A DNA stretch of 64,000 nucleotides from Adiantum capillus-veneris (lineage: Eukaryota > Streptophyta > Polypodiopsida > Polypodiales > Pteridaceae): positions 49,134,098-49,198,097 of the forward strand of contig CM043962.1 of assembly GCA_014529385.2 (NCBI GenBank), read 5' to 3'. Position numbers and translations under genes: made by a program. Shown in pieces: positions 13,060-24,409 of the stretch (its first letter is position 1; every line of letters starts with the position of its first letter). The notes under the pieces were generated by a model. That model did not search any database. It was not told where the DNA came from and saw only the letters and a list, made by a program, of their open reading frames with translations.

Positions 13060-13265
13060 AGCATCAACTAACTCATCATCCTTGTGAACAATCACATCAT
13101 CTTCATGCAAATCATGATGTTTGTGAGAAATCACATCTTGATCATGCAAATCATCATGCTTGTCAGTGTCATCCTAATCATCATGCAAATCATTGGCATT
13201 CAAATCATTATGCTCATCATTATCATTCAATTCATCATGCTTCTCATAATCATGCAAATCCTGTG
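13060..13265 (-). repeat. Degenerate catgcaaatcatcatg repeat
   Basis: An array of short imperfect units rich in CATCAT/CAAATCAT downstream of gag-pro. On the sense strand it can read as a His/Asp-rich tract (HDQDVISHKHHDLHEDD). It may be a former C-terminal tail or simple replication slippage. Confidence 0.75.
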
Positions 13266-14843
13266 TGTCATGCTTTGGAGAAGAAGAGACTGAGAGAGTC
13301 TCCTTCTCCTGAATCCGTGCAATCTTGTCCTGCACATTAGCAATGAGAGAGGGAGAATGAACAACTTCCTCTCCACGAATAACAATGGGAGAGTCACTTT
13401 TGGGATTGAGAGTGAAAGTGTTAGCCTCCCAATCATGAGAGGGTTAAGCTCACGAAACCATCGAATGCCCAAAATCATATCACATCCTGAAAGAGGAGAG
13501 ACTAAAAATTTTATACGGAAAGCAGTTTGTTGAATTGTAAACCACACACCAAGACACTCTTGCGTGATGAGAGAGTCCATACTGGGAACAAAGCCAGAGA
13601 CCTCGAGAGGAGATTTCTGACTATCCTCTAGGCGGGCTCTCTCAACAAGAGAGGGACTGATCACATCATGCATACTACCTGGGTCAAACAATATGACAAA
13701 ACGGTGCCCCGTCATATGACCATAACATTTAATGAGAGAAGCATCAATGGGAGGGTCATGAGAAACTTGGGGCACACTCGTGTTATTAGTAATTGCATTG
13801 ACAGAGTAAGTGGCGAGAGCAATCGCTACCGCCTTCTTGAGATCGATTGGGTCGAAGACTTCTACATCAAACTTGATATATTCGTCTAATCCAAAAAGGA
13901 ATGCCTCTTTGCGTTCATTATCTGACTTGCGTGATTGGGTACCTAGCTGCAAAACACGATTAGAGAAAGACATAACCGGCATACCCTTTTGCTTGACAGC
14001 GCACCAATCGTCCTTCAATCGTGCGAGGTACTGAGGTGGCATAAACCGCGCCTTGAGCTTGTCTTGGAAATCAGTCCAATTGAAAGGAAGGGGCGTGAGT
14101 TCGTCGGCTTCCGCTAGGTGCGCGGCTAACTGTGCCTCTTGCCATGCGTGATACCAATTGATGGCATCACTGGCAAGGTACATAGCTGCTGTCAAAACCT
14201 TGCTATTTCCTGTCTTCTTAGTTGTCGCAAAATAAGCATTAAATTGATGCAACCAAGAATGAATAACCGTAGCATCCATCTTACCATCTTACTTACTGAA
14301 AGACAACTTCTCTGTGACTGGGTTGTTGGAATCCGCATCGTGGCTTGCGCCACTTGAGGAACTCCCACGATCTTTGGTTGGTTCGGACTTCGAGGCAAGT
14401 ACTTGTCGAACCAATTCTTGAGTGCAGAGTTCTCTTTGAGCCTCACGCTCGACCTCCAAGGCCGCTCGTCTTGCTTCAGCTTCTTCCTGTCTTTGTGCTT
14501 TTCTTTGTTCTCGTTCATCGCGCTCGTGTTCCAAGGCAATGCGAGTCGCTTCTTGTTGTATGGCAAGTCTTTCGTTTCTTTCTTCGCGCTCGCGGTCCTT
14601 GGCTTCCTGTCGTTCTGCTTTTCTTTCTAGTTGTGCCAACGCAACTCGATTCGTTTCTTGTTGTTGTGCCATCATCTCCATCATCGACTTGACCATCACC
14701 TCCATAGAATTTGGTAAAACTCTTGGTGTAGATGGGGAAGGGGGAGGGTCGGAAAAATCTCTTGGTGGGAAAAATTCTTCGTCGCCTCTCTTATTCTCAT
14801 CACTTGTCTGCGAAGTATCCATTCCGCTTCGGGTGATGACCAT
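13227..14843 (-). pseudogene. Gag-protease of the gag-only element (one in-frame stop)
   Basis: The frame opens at 14843 with MVITRSGMDTSQ and a long charged coiled-coil (E/R/Q-rich, residues ~45-150). A single TAA stop at 14289-14291 interrupts it, then it continues in the same frame from 14279. That part has a Retrotrans_gag core (WYHAWQEAQ, LKARFMPPQYLARLKDDW, FLFGLDEYIKFDV) and a retropepsin-like segment (FVILFDPGSMHDVISPSLVE ... CDMILGIRWFRELNP). The protease triad reads D-P-G instead of the usual D-S/T-G. Coding ends near 13227 with no RT. Identity as Ty3-type Gag-Pro is from motifs. Confidence 0.85.
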
Positions 14844-15271
14844 GCACTATGATCTTTGGTTCTTAAGTTCACGAGGAACTTGGGTTCTTGAGGGTCTTGG
14901 GTTCTTGAGGTTCTTGAGGGTTTTCTTTCGCTTGCAATCTGTGTTTGAGAAGGATCTTCTCTTCACCCGAGTCCTGCTCTTTTCCGCGGGCGCACCCCTT
15001 GGTGGCCTTGCTCTCACACCAAGGTTGCTTTTTCCCACCTCACGTCGATTGGTCGGCCGCTAAGTGCACGGTCCGCTCTCAATGAGTGAAAAGTGGCACA
15101 AGGGGAGGCTGGACAAGCCCTTCTTTCTTGGGATTCCTGTCACTCTTCAAAAACACGATTAGGAATCGACACGCCAAAGTGAACTTGGGTTCGTGCGACT
15201 GCACCAAGCAAAAAAATTCTTGTGATTCTTTCCTTGAGTGATACAGAACACTGCCAAAGCTCTGATACGAA

Positions 15272-16419
15272 TGTAAGGTGCAGCGGAATGAATGTTTGAA
15301 CTTTGCTCAAGATGAGTGCTTTGAACTATGCTCAAGGTTCCTTTTGTTCTTATGGAAGGGAGAGCCTTCCGTTCTTAATGAGAGAGTGCTATGATCACAA
15401 ACAAAGTGAATGGACACTGTGCGTGCAAGTGTATGAGACTGAGAGATAGAGAGAGAAGAGAATACGACACAAGAGACGTTGTAAAACCTTCCTCCGAAGG
15501 TCCCACTCTCGTCGGCGAGAGTGGTCTACTATTGATTGCACAAACTGGTACAATGGGAATGCATGTGACTGATGCAAGTCTAGGCTATGTCGGTGTCGAC
15601 GACGGGGATGGCGAGACGGACGCTATGGCTGAAATCTGCTACTCTTTATCTGCTGTCCAAAAACACTAATGGGCTGAAATCTGCTGTCCTTCTACTACTG
15701 TCCAAAAATGCTAATGGCTGAATTCTCCTGCGGCTGAAAACGGTATGGAAAACGCTGCCCTCGCTGGTCTTTCGGACTGAAAACCTGCGGGTTCTTGGGT
15801 TGAAAACTGATGTTGCTTATCTTGCTGAAAACACCATGCACAGATGAGGGCGATTTGATGGATTTTGCTAACGCTAGGCTGAGAAGTTCCTTGGCGATGA
15901 AGCTTGATGGAAACGCTAGCTGACTGAGGTCCTATGGCGATGGTGCCTGCTGAAAAACGCTAGTGCTGATGTTGTCTGCTTGAGGGAAAACGCCCCCAAG
16001 GGGTTCTTGCTTGAGAAGTTGCCTGTTGAGGGGTGGAGCTCCTGCTGCCTCTTCTGCCAATTAGTGCTAGTCTAGGTTTGCTTATATACAAACTTACTCA
16101 ATTTGCCCTACCTACTTTCCAACAAAAGTCACTTAAAAATAATAAGTGAAAAATGTCAAAAATAGGGAAAATAGGCTAAATGCACTGGAAAATTCCCCTG
16201 AAGGATTCTGATGGGAATGCTTATGATCATGCTGTGTCCAACCAAAGGATATGCATCTACGCTCATATCCTCTACACTAAGTGTCTGGACATGCACGGTC
16301 TTCGAACAGACTCACAAAAGTGCCAGGTCACTTCTAAATCTAGATTGACTGGACTGACTGAACCCTTGCTATGCTGTAGCTTGTCCACGGACACAAAGGG
16401 TTGGATGTGTCACGTGACA
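15272..16419 (-). repeat. 5' LTR of gag-only element
   Basis: Partner of 11038-12168. It is adjacent to the PBS, so it is the 5' LTR of the minus-strand element. Ends CACGTGACA, followed by the TSD copy TGGAC. Confidence 0.92.
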
Positions 16420-17398
16420 TGGACATGGTTCATCGATCCTAGAGCCAATTTTCCAGTTTTGGAACCCTCTCGCTTAAATAGTTTCTACAAGCGTTTTGAT
16501 AGATGTTGTTACACTACGGTGGGCATCTGGCATGACTTGCATGTAGTTTTATGTTAAGAGGAATCCAACGAGCCATTCCCCGCGTCAATCGGATTCTTGG
16601 GTCGGCAGATGTGCGACAATTTCACGCAAAAACTTTATTGAAGTCAAGTTTATTTAATAAATCATTTTAATGGTTTATTTTTTAACTTTGTCTTCCAGTT
16701 TTGCCCCACCCAGACCTTAAGAGACTTGTAAGCCGCAAGCCTCACCTATAAAGGGAGCATCCACAACCAGAGTTTTGGCATCAGATTGAGCAAGCGCTAT
16801 AGTTCAGCCCTGGCGTTTCTGCAGCCAGCTAGCATTTTTACTCCAGATCAGCCCTAGCGTTTTGGGAGGCAACCAGCCAGTGTTTTTACCAGATCAGACC
16901 TAGCGCTATGAGATCCCAGCAGATCATCCAGCGTTTTTAGTTTTCAGCCCACTTCCTCGCGGGAGATGTGTGAGATCTGCTAACACCAGCAATCCATATG
17001 CAGTCTGGTACTTCGGCAGCCCATTGAGCTTCTCCTCGGCCATTGCCTCACTGCATCGGGTGCTCCCATTGCTGCCCATCATCGGCATCATTAAGATTTG
17101 CATTTTCAGCCCTTCATTCCTCTCACGTCGGGAGCGGAATCCAGCCGCAGATCTACCGCTTGGTGGCCATCTGCAATCCCACATCGAGAAGGATCCAAAG
17201 GTGCATCAAATCAACACCGGAGGTGCCTCGTCTTTAGGACTTACTGAGGCAACACTCACCATTCGAGTCAGTAGAGTCTGCACTTGACGTATTGCATTTG
17301 TGTACATTCCATTTAAGCAATCTAAAGCAAATATCACATCGGCAACGGTGTGGGGGGCCCTTGAGAGGGTTGGCTGGGACCCCATCGGGTGTCAAAAC

Positions 17399-17470
17399 TC
17401 CTCTCTCTCTCTCTCTCCCCCCCCCCTCCGAAAAAAAAAAAAAAAGGACACACATACACACCACACACAC
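17399..17470. repeat. (CT)n / C-tract / A-tract / (CA)n low complexity
   Basis: Compound simple repeat inside the family-A LTR, absent from the corresponding place in the solo LTR at 8375-9590, so it arose after the copies separated. Confidence 0.85.
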
Positions 17471-17622
17471 ACATCTATATCGCTCTCTCAATTCCTCTCT
17501 CCAGGGAAAGTAAAAGGAACCATCATTTACGCTAAAGCAATCACTAACGTAAGGAAAGAAATAAGATTTGTGGAAGTGTAAAACCTAGATTTTCACCATT
17601 TCAATTCTGTTGCACTTCACAT

Positions 17623-17634
17623 TGGTATCAGAGC
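17623..17634 (+). other. Primer-binding site (tRNA-iMet)
   Basis: TGGTATCAGAGC begins one base after the LTR end (17621). This is the standard complement of the initiator tRNA-Met 3' end, and it fixes the plus orientation of the family-A element. Confidence 0.9.
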
Positions 17635-18654
17635 TTTGAAGATTTTATACCGATCCGCTAATCTTTGAAATTTTTTTCCCTCTTGAGTGCATTGGTTGAA
17701 CAACCATCTCTCCCATCTACTTGGATAATTCCATCATTAAAGAAGAGGCATTGGGTTGTCATTGATCTATACACATCTTTTGCAGCATATCGGGTCCACA
17801 CCGTCTGCATCTTCTTAGAAATCGGTAGCCATCAATGTTGACCCAAAGTGTTCCAATCAAAGGCAACCACTGTGGGAGTTCGCTCACATTGTGAGCCTAC
17901 ATTCGCAACCACATCCGTTGTAGAAATGAGAATTCATCTAGAGCTTCCATCATACGGCAATCTAGTCGACGCCCCAAGAGGAGCCTCTTATCTTTGAGGA
18001 GTTACTTGGTGGTTTCATGAGATAGCATACAGAGGACTTGCCATGGCTCGTGGGCATTGCAAAGCACATATCCATCTTCATCTTGCATTCGGCGTTGCTC
18101 TCGCCAGTCTTTCCGCGCAGGGGTAGCATAGGCTAGCCGGTAACCTTCCTGGGCATCGGTGTTTGATATCGTGCGTTTCGCTCTACGAGCATCCATCTGG
18201 TTCGTAGTTTGGTTTGCACCATCCTAGTTGGGGCAGCAAAGGTTATTGTTTGCCAGTAACCAACAAGGGCATCACAATCACTAAGCATGCACTAGCACAT
18301 ATGCTAATACCCATCGGATTTTGGACAACAATTTTGCAACCACATAGCTCACATTGAGCATTCATATCCTAACCCATGCTGGATTTTCGATAACAATCAG
18401 AGTCACATCTTGGTTTCCCCTAGGCTTCAGATGCTAACAATTTCTCTAGTCATCTCATCAAAATTGGAACTCTTGATGCACTGGAGTCACCATCAATCTA
18501 GGCATCTCATCCAAGCTAGAAATAGTTTTGGTTGTTCATTGTATGTTTTATGGACATATTAGGAATCACACCTCTTTGGTGATCGGTTTTGTACTTTTAT
18601 CTTGAGGTTGTGCTCTTGAGATGTTTATTTTTTAATGAGAAGATTTTTCCTTTT

Positions 18655-18655
<1 letters not shown>

Positions 18656-18726
<71 letters not shown>
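18656..18726. repeat. (TA)n(GA)n compound microsatellite
   Basis: About 40 bp of AT alternation passing directly into about 30 bp of AG alternation. Non-coding. Confidence 0.95.
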
Positions 18727-18730
<4 letters not shown>

Positions 18731-20061
18731 AAATGTAACATTAACGTCTTCAAAAGGCCAATATCATAAATGACCTATGAGACCAAAAAGTTACGACGAC
18801 TAAAAAAAGGGGTACTATAGAATCCTAAACTGTTAGATGTGAACTAAGTAGCTAGCTGGAACTGTGTAAGATATGAGTAGGGGGGTTGAAAGTAGTGAAT
18901 GAGGGCTAATACAACACAATGTGCCATGTGGGTGTGTGTGGGGATATAATGGGGAAGAGCTGATACAAAGTTGGGTACAAATCCTCAACAGAGCTAAATC
19001 ACAGGAGATCCATCATCGGTCGTTGGCGGATCTCATCAATCTCCTCCATGGTCAGTAGTTTGAGTGGGCGTCGTGCATGTCGGGCCAAAGTGGCCCGAAT
19101 CCTTTGATGCAACCTCCCTCGATGCTATGTAGTCCTCGACAGTCCTGGGCGTGTGGATCTCATTAACTCGGTCGCTCAATCGATGAGCGTGCCTCTGGTG
19201 TAAGGAGAATGTGAGCTCTGCTATGGTAGTTGCTCCTGCGGTTGCCCAGTGTCCGCTCTAAAGAAGTCTGTGGTCCGTCTCTTAGACTCTAGCCTCTCCT
19301 CTCATCAGGCTCTCTCTGTGTTTGCGCAGCTCGAGCAAAAACAGTCCTTGACATCTCTGGTCCTCATACCCCATGACTCTAGAGAGTGGTCCAAAGCCCT
19401 CTCTGAACAGGTAGTGAAAGTAGATTGTCTCCCATGTGATCTACCCTCCTCAATAATGGCTCTCAGTGTTAGAATGTGGTCAAGAGTAGAAAAACCTTTC
19501 TTGAACCCTACTTGCCCGGCTACGCGTATACCCTCCCTCTTTGCCTATCTACTTAGTTGTTGCTCAAGAATGGATCCGTACAACCGTGCCAATGTGTGTC
19601 CAATCATGATAGTGTGATAATTCCCAAACTCCATAGGGTCTCCTGACTTGAAGCAATAGTAGATAAACTCCAAGTATCAGGTAGACCCTCACACACGGCA
19701 CGGTTGAACATCACTGCTATAAGCTCTACGAGCAGATCCTTGGCATGTATAAAATGCTTAGCCACTAAGCCATCACGATCATATGCTCTCCCAGTCCTCA
19801 TCCTATCAATGGCCTTCTTCACCATCTCAACGATGAAAAAAGCACGTGTGTGGGCATGGCTCGGGGGGGTTGGGAAGAGGCGGCTGTCGAGGAACTGTGT
19901 ACAGAGATGATGCATACTGGCCCCACGCCTCTATAGAAGTAATGGTAGGAGGGGGGGAATGCTCATGAAAGAGTTGCCATGCCTCACTTGAGTCCCGACT
20001 CAAGAATAGCTGATATAGATCCTACTCTAGTCGAGCCAAAAATGCCCTCTTCTTCTACCGC

Positions 20062-21117
20062 TGTCACAAGACGGGCACCACGTGCCAATAGAAAAGAACA
20101 GACTGAACAACTTTAAGCACTTCAAATAACAACTGAACTGAAATAGAGAGAGACAACACGCGACACGGAGTGGTGGAATTCCACCCCAGAGAATATTGGC
20201 CCCAAACCTTGGCGCCCCTTTCGTTATTTCTTTATGTTGCATCAACACAGTACAAGCCGGTACTCCAGACTCTGCACCTTCTCCAGGAAGCATGCCAGAG
20301 AATGAGCCCTAACCTCATATTTAAAGGCCCTTGGCCTAAAAAGCAATTACAGTGAAAAGCCTTTAAAACTCAAAAGCTTCGGGTTGGAGGGCGAAGATAC
20401 CTCGAATAAAATCTGTCTACTCTTTTGTAGGACCGGTATGCTTTCAGAAAAGCACACGCCTGATGCTTTGATACCACTGTCACAAGACGGGCACCACGTG
20501 CCAATAGAAAAGAACAGACTGAACAACTTTAAGCACTTCAAATATTAACTGAACTGAAATAGAGAGAGACGACACGTGACACGGAGTGGTGGAATTCTAC
20601 CCCAGAGAATATTGGCCCCAAACCTTGGCGCCCCTTTCGGTATTTCTTTATATTGCATCAACACAGTACAAGTCGGTACTCCAGACTCTGCACCTTCTCC
20701 AGGAAGCATGCCAGAGAATGAGCCCTAACCTCATATTTAAAGGCCCTTGGCCTAAAAAGCAATTACAGTGAAAAGCCTTTAAAACTCAAAAGCTTCTGGT
20801 CCAAAAGCAAAGCCAAAAACTGCCAGCGTAAATCACGAAAATCCGTACAGCCTGCCACGTCATCAGCCAGTGCAAAAAGCAGAAATCTGCCCTTTGGGTT
20901 AGGGTTAGGGTTTTTGGTAGCAGAATTAGGGTTTGCAGGTTTTAGGGTTAGGATTTCGAGAATTAGGGTTTCAGCAGTTAGGGTTTTTGGCAGAAATCTC
21001 GTGCAACCACGTCATCACTTTCTGACACTTCTTCTGTTACTTGTTCTTCTTAGGGTTTAGGCCCCTCGGCTGGCATCTCCGTTCTTCAGTAGGTCGACAC
21101 GTCAGCAGTTTGTTACA
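20062..21117 (-). mobile_element. TRIM-like miniature LTR element
   Basis: A ~315-bp sequence at 20062-20380 is repeated almost perfectly at 20478-20796. Just left of the second copy is the complement of TGGTATCAAAGCATC, a tRNA-Met-type PBS, so the right copy is a 5' LTR on the minus strand. If the right LTR extends to ...TGTTACA at 21117 (TG...CA ends), the flanks are ACCGC (20057-20061) and GCCGC (21118-21122), matching at 4 of 5. The left LTR would then be truncated by deletion after its first ~320 bp, leaving under 100 bp of interior. No coding sequence. It interrupts the minus-strand LINE. Confidence 0.7.
20899..20990 (+). repeat. Telomere-like TTAGGG/TTTAGGG words inside an LTR
   Basis: About eight scattered ttagggttt words in ~90 bp (gggttagggttagggttttt, then isolated repeats). 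On the element's sense (minus) strand they read AACCCTAA, the plant telo-box core. The array is too irregular for a captured telomere and sits within the TRIM-like LTR. Confidence 0.7.
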
Positions 21118-23575
21118 GCCGCACTAGGCGTCGGAAGGCAATCTAAGATTGTCTGTGAGTGATGTCTCCCAAGAGCACCTCCCTCTAGAGTTTGGCTCTC
21201 GTCTCACAGCACTCCTCATCATACCTGCTGTTTTGGGGCATGCTCCCAAAACGTCGTCTCTGCTCAGTGTGGGTGTGTGGGTATGCCTCTGTTGCGGCAT
21301 CATGCAATGTTTGTGTTAGTATAGTAGTAAGCTCCTCTAGAGGTCGCCTTGGCTCCTCAGTGCACAAGCGTCTGTAGATCCCATCTATGTAGACAAAGTC
21401 CGTCTCCCGTGTAAACGTGTACCGAGTAGGGGTTGCTACCCGTGGCATGTGTGCAACACTAAAGTGGAAAGAGATGGTCATCGACACAAGGGCATGATCT
21501 ACTGCCACCAATAGGTTTGGGTCCAGCTGTGAGCTCTTGGATACTAGAGATAAAGGTCGACTGTGCCATGACAAAATCGACTGTGCTAGCTCCATGTCTG
21601 TGTGGAAAGCATGTAGAACCTCTTGCAATTGGAAATCTCTGCAGGCCATTCAAAATGGCCAATCCATGTGCAATCCCATGTCTATTAGGTGCCGTCCGTA
21701 CTCAGTATGCTCCACATCGTGTGATAATCTAGATATGCCCATCTCTACAACATCCAACTCCCGCAGATCTCCTGTGAAGTATCATAAAATATTGTCTAGT
21801 GATGTGCCGTTCGTACTCAGTATGCTCCACATCCTGTGATAATCTAGATATGCCCATCTCTACAACATCCAGCTCCCTCAGCATCTCCTCTGGAGTATCA
21901 TAAAATATTGTTTGGTGATGGGCAGTCCTAGCATTGAAGTCCCTCAGGATGATAATGTCACCATCCCTAGAGAACTCCCATATGTCATCATCCAAAATAC
22001 AAAAGGGGAACTGTCCTCTAGGTGGTGCATATACTGACGTACTCGGCGAAAAGTAGCAAATAGCAATGTAGAGATATCTGCCTGTCTGTGCCCTCAATCT
22101 CACCCACATGTTCTTAGCTCATCCCTGCAGGCTATATGTATCAATGGTTGTAGCTCCTCCCTATATAAAACTGCCACTCCCCCTGAGCCCCGTCCCCTGT
22201 GCTCTGATCGAGTCTGTCTGTAAGATGTCTCCCGTTTGTATCCGCTGACATGTGGCATAAGACTGCCCAGGGGCTTGATGTGTCTCAGAGTAGAAGATGA
22301 TGTCCCTCCTAGTGAAACTATCCTCAAAAGCACCCACATCAAGGCGTAGAGGTCCATTACAATTCCAAGTAGCAACTTTGAGTGTGGTCTCATAGGTCTC
22401 ACACCGTCATGCGGAGCGTCGCTCCAATATCATCATTGTTCCATCTCGGTAAAAAGCAATCTTACCTTTTTCCCTTTCTGCTCTAATATCCGGCATTACC
22501 AGGAGCATATGAGCAATCTGCGAGAGGGTGAGGTCGTCTCCGAGAAAGATGCTCGTCTTCTTAAGAGTTGGTCTCTTCTTCAAAAAGTCCTCCTTCGCTT
22601 CCATGGAGGGGAAACGAAGGATAAATGCCCTTTCCTTCGAGGTTTCCCCATTGCTTCCATTTTTCTTATTGCCCACTCTTCAAGCTCTCCTATGCGTCGG
22701 CCCATTACCCCCATCATAGTCATGAGTTCTTTTACCTCTTCGTTCACATTATCTTTGTCTTTAAGGCCACAAATTCTCACATGTAAGGCGCGCACACGTC
22801 TCCTTTGCTCTTCTTTTAGTGTCTAGTTAATAATGGTGGATGTGAACGTTGTTTCCTTGCCTTTGCCTTTCTTGGCAACCTTGATCCATTTCTCGGCCTC
22901 GTCCGCTTTTTGTTGAGTCTTTGTAATAACACCCACCCAAGAAGTCGTCATTTCTCTGTGTTGCTTCTCCCCCGCTTTGATGGCCCGCACTTGATCTTTA
23001 ATTGTGCTGAGCTCTTCAATTATTGAGGGTTGACCTCTTTAAGTGTGTTTCGTGATTGCACCTCTGCAAGCTCCTTCTTGAGTGTCACACGACCTTCAAG
23101 TATGTTTATCTTGCTTTCTTGAGCCGACACACGTTCTTCGAGCGTCTTTATTGTGCCTAGGAGGTTACGGGTACTTGTTGATGGTCTTGCACATTTCTTC
23201 TTTGCATTTTTGAATGGCCTGCTCCAGAGGGTCGTCCTTGTCAACTTGCTTCTTCATGTTCAAGAACCACAATGAGAGAGAGAGAGAGGAGAGAGAGAGT
23301 AGAGAAGACCACACTATCTAGATACGTGTTTCCACATTATGTATACATGTGTATTGCACTCCCACATCAAGCATACATGCTTATGCCACACCCATCTACA
23401 TTCTCTGCAATTCTGAAAATTCTGATTTACTTAAAATCTGAAAATTTCTGCACTTCTGAATTTTCTGAATTTCTGCAGGGTCTCTGAGTTTCTGCACTGC
23501 TGAAATCTGTAATTTCTGCCTGAAAGGACCTCCTGCACTTTCGGCCCGGGGAGGGAGTAGCGCGATGAGTGGGCT

Positions 23576-23731
23576 GGGGGGGGGGGGGGGGGGGGCGCGA
23601 GGGGCCGAGGACGAGGGGTGGGGTGTGGGGCTGAGGGTGGCCGAGGACGAGGGGTGGGGTGTGGGGCTGAGGGTGGGTTGAGTGAGGGGGCGGGCTGAGG
23701 GAGTGCGAGGGGGTGGGCAGCGTGGCTGAGC

Positions 23732-23807
<76 letters not shown>
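23576..23807. repeat. G20 tract, duplicated G-rich 38-mer and (GA)n just before the acceptor
   Basis: A run of 20 G (23576-23595) is followed by a ~38-bp G-rich unit present twice (about 23602-23640 and 23641-23678). Then comes about 74 bp of GA repeat (23734-23807), ending 30 bp before the splice acceptor of the OBERON last exon. The purine-rich sense strand leaves only ttttagtttaaatgcag as the pyrimidine-containing acceptor region. Confidence 0.9.
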
Positions 23808-23812
<5 letters not shown>

Positions 23813-23837
23813 GCTCTAATTTTTAGTTTAAATGCAG

Positions 23838-24409
23838 AAGGTAATGCTGAGCTGGATGGTGCAAGTGGACCAATCAAGAGGTCTTCTTCCATGAAAGGTA
23901 ATGACTGTTCTGGCCGCATGGCAGAGCCTGCAAGAGAGAGTGTCCCGAAGGCCACTTCCAGTGGTGGCAGCAAACTCGTGGACACAGACAATGCGCGTGT
24001 AGTGTTTCAGAAAGTTGAACGCAATGTTGAGGAAAAGAGGACAGAAGCAGCTGAACTGCAGTATGACAGAGTACGCAAAAAGGCAGAGATTGAAGACATT
24101 GAGAGTGCGGTAAGAATCAAGCAAGCAGAAGCCAAGATGTTTCAGGTACGTGCAGATGAAGCGCGACAAGAGGCTGGGGGACTTCAACGCATTATCTCGG
24201 TGAAGAGGGAGAAAATTGATGAGGACTATGCGTGCAAGTATGCGAAGGTGAGGCTTAGTGAAGCAGAGGAGAGGCATCAGAAGAGGTTTGAGGAGCTAAA
24301 AGTGCTTGAAAATGCGCAGCAAGATTTCCAGAAGATGAAGATTCGAATGGAAGCTGAGATTAAGGAGCTGATGATGAAGATGGAGATGGCAAAGCGACAG
24401 TTTACATGA
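23838..24409 (+). CDS. OBE: OBERON3/4-like protein, last coding exon (Oberon coiled coil)
   Basis: Encodes the final ~190 residues (about 1223-1412 of the spliced protein). A short polar linker is followed by an uninterrupted coiled coil typical of the C-terminal Oberon_cc domain: AEAKMFQVRADEARQEAGG, YAKVRLSEAEERHQKRFEEL and MKIRMEAEIKELMMKMEMA. Known OBERON proteins dimerise through this region. The open frame extends upstream through the GA microsatellite with a spurious ATG at 23807. The real exon start is the AG at 23836-23837, which restores phase with the exon ending at 8021. Stop TGA at 24407. No other gene is needed to explain this ORF. Confidence 0.88.

Larger units (their letters stand above)
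11038..16419 (-). mobile_element. Non-autonomous gag-only LTR retrotransposon (TR-GAG-like)
   Basis: Complete 5.4-kb element with LTRs at 11038-12168 and 15272-16419, both TG...CA. The 5-bp target-site duplication is exact: TGGAC at 11033-11037 and 16420-16424. On its minus sense strand it has a PBS next to the right LTR (TCGTATCAGAGC, 15251-15270) and a polypurine tract next to the left LTR (complement of tcccctccttttc, 12169-12181). The ~3.1-kb interior encodes only Gag and a retropepsin-like domain. There is no RT, RNase H or integrase, so it would need another element's enzymes. Its LTR ends (TGTCACGTG...TTACA) resemble those of the family-A LTR it landed in. Confidence 0.92.
11003..18650 (+). 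mobile_element. Truncated LTR element, family A: 5' LTR (split) + PBS + leader
   Basis: The 5' LTR begins TGTCACGTGTACATGG at 11003. It is broken after 11037 by the nested element, resumes at 16425 and ends ...TTGCACTTCACA at 17621 (about 1,232 bp in total). A canonical tRNA-iMet PBS (TGGTATCAGAGC) follows at 17623-17634. About 1 kb of leader-like sequence follows, with no gag and no 3' LTR before the AT/AG microsatellite at 18656. The end at 18650 is approximate. Coding capacity: none seen. Confidence 0.75.
18990..23260 (-). mobile_element. Decayed minus-strand LINE interrupted by a TRIM-like element
   Basis: Right to left on the minus strand. An ORF1-like coiled-coil/charged region lies at about 23250-22410 (LGTIKTLEERVSAQESKI; RAFILRFPSMEAKEDFLKKR). 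An AP-endonuclease region at about 22400-21460 contains YRQTRSEHRGRGSGGVAVLY, ILRDFNART in place of the GDFN signature, and STVDFVMAQSTFISS. An RT region at about 19915-19250 contains VKKAIDRMRTGRAYDRDGL and SGQVGFKKGFSTLDHILTLR. The palm segment with the YADD box is not found, so it is internally deleted. Ends are approximate and I did not find a TSD. Confidence 0.75.
8022..23837 (+). other. Giant (15.8 kb) intron of the OBERON homologue
   Basis: Donor GTAAAAG at 8022 and acceptor ...TTTAAATGCAG ending at 23837. Exon 1 leaves one base (phase 1). The downstream exon supplies two, giving codon GAA and an uninterrupted frame; the joined coding length of 4,239 nt is divisible by three. Nearly all of the intron is retroelements: a solo LTR, a 5'-LTR element with a nested gag-only element, and a LINE with a nested TRIM-like element. 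Additional small exons inside cannot be excluded, but none is needed. Confidence 0.8.

Noticed and set aside
23732-23837. Independent start codon for the coiled-coil gene within or after the GA repeat
   Set aside because: The upstream residues are Arg-Glu repeat artefacts, and the acceptor at 23837 restores frame with the OBERON first exon.
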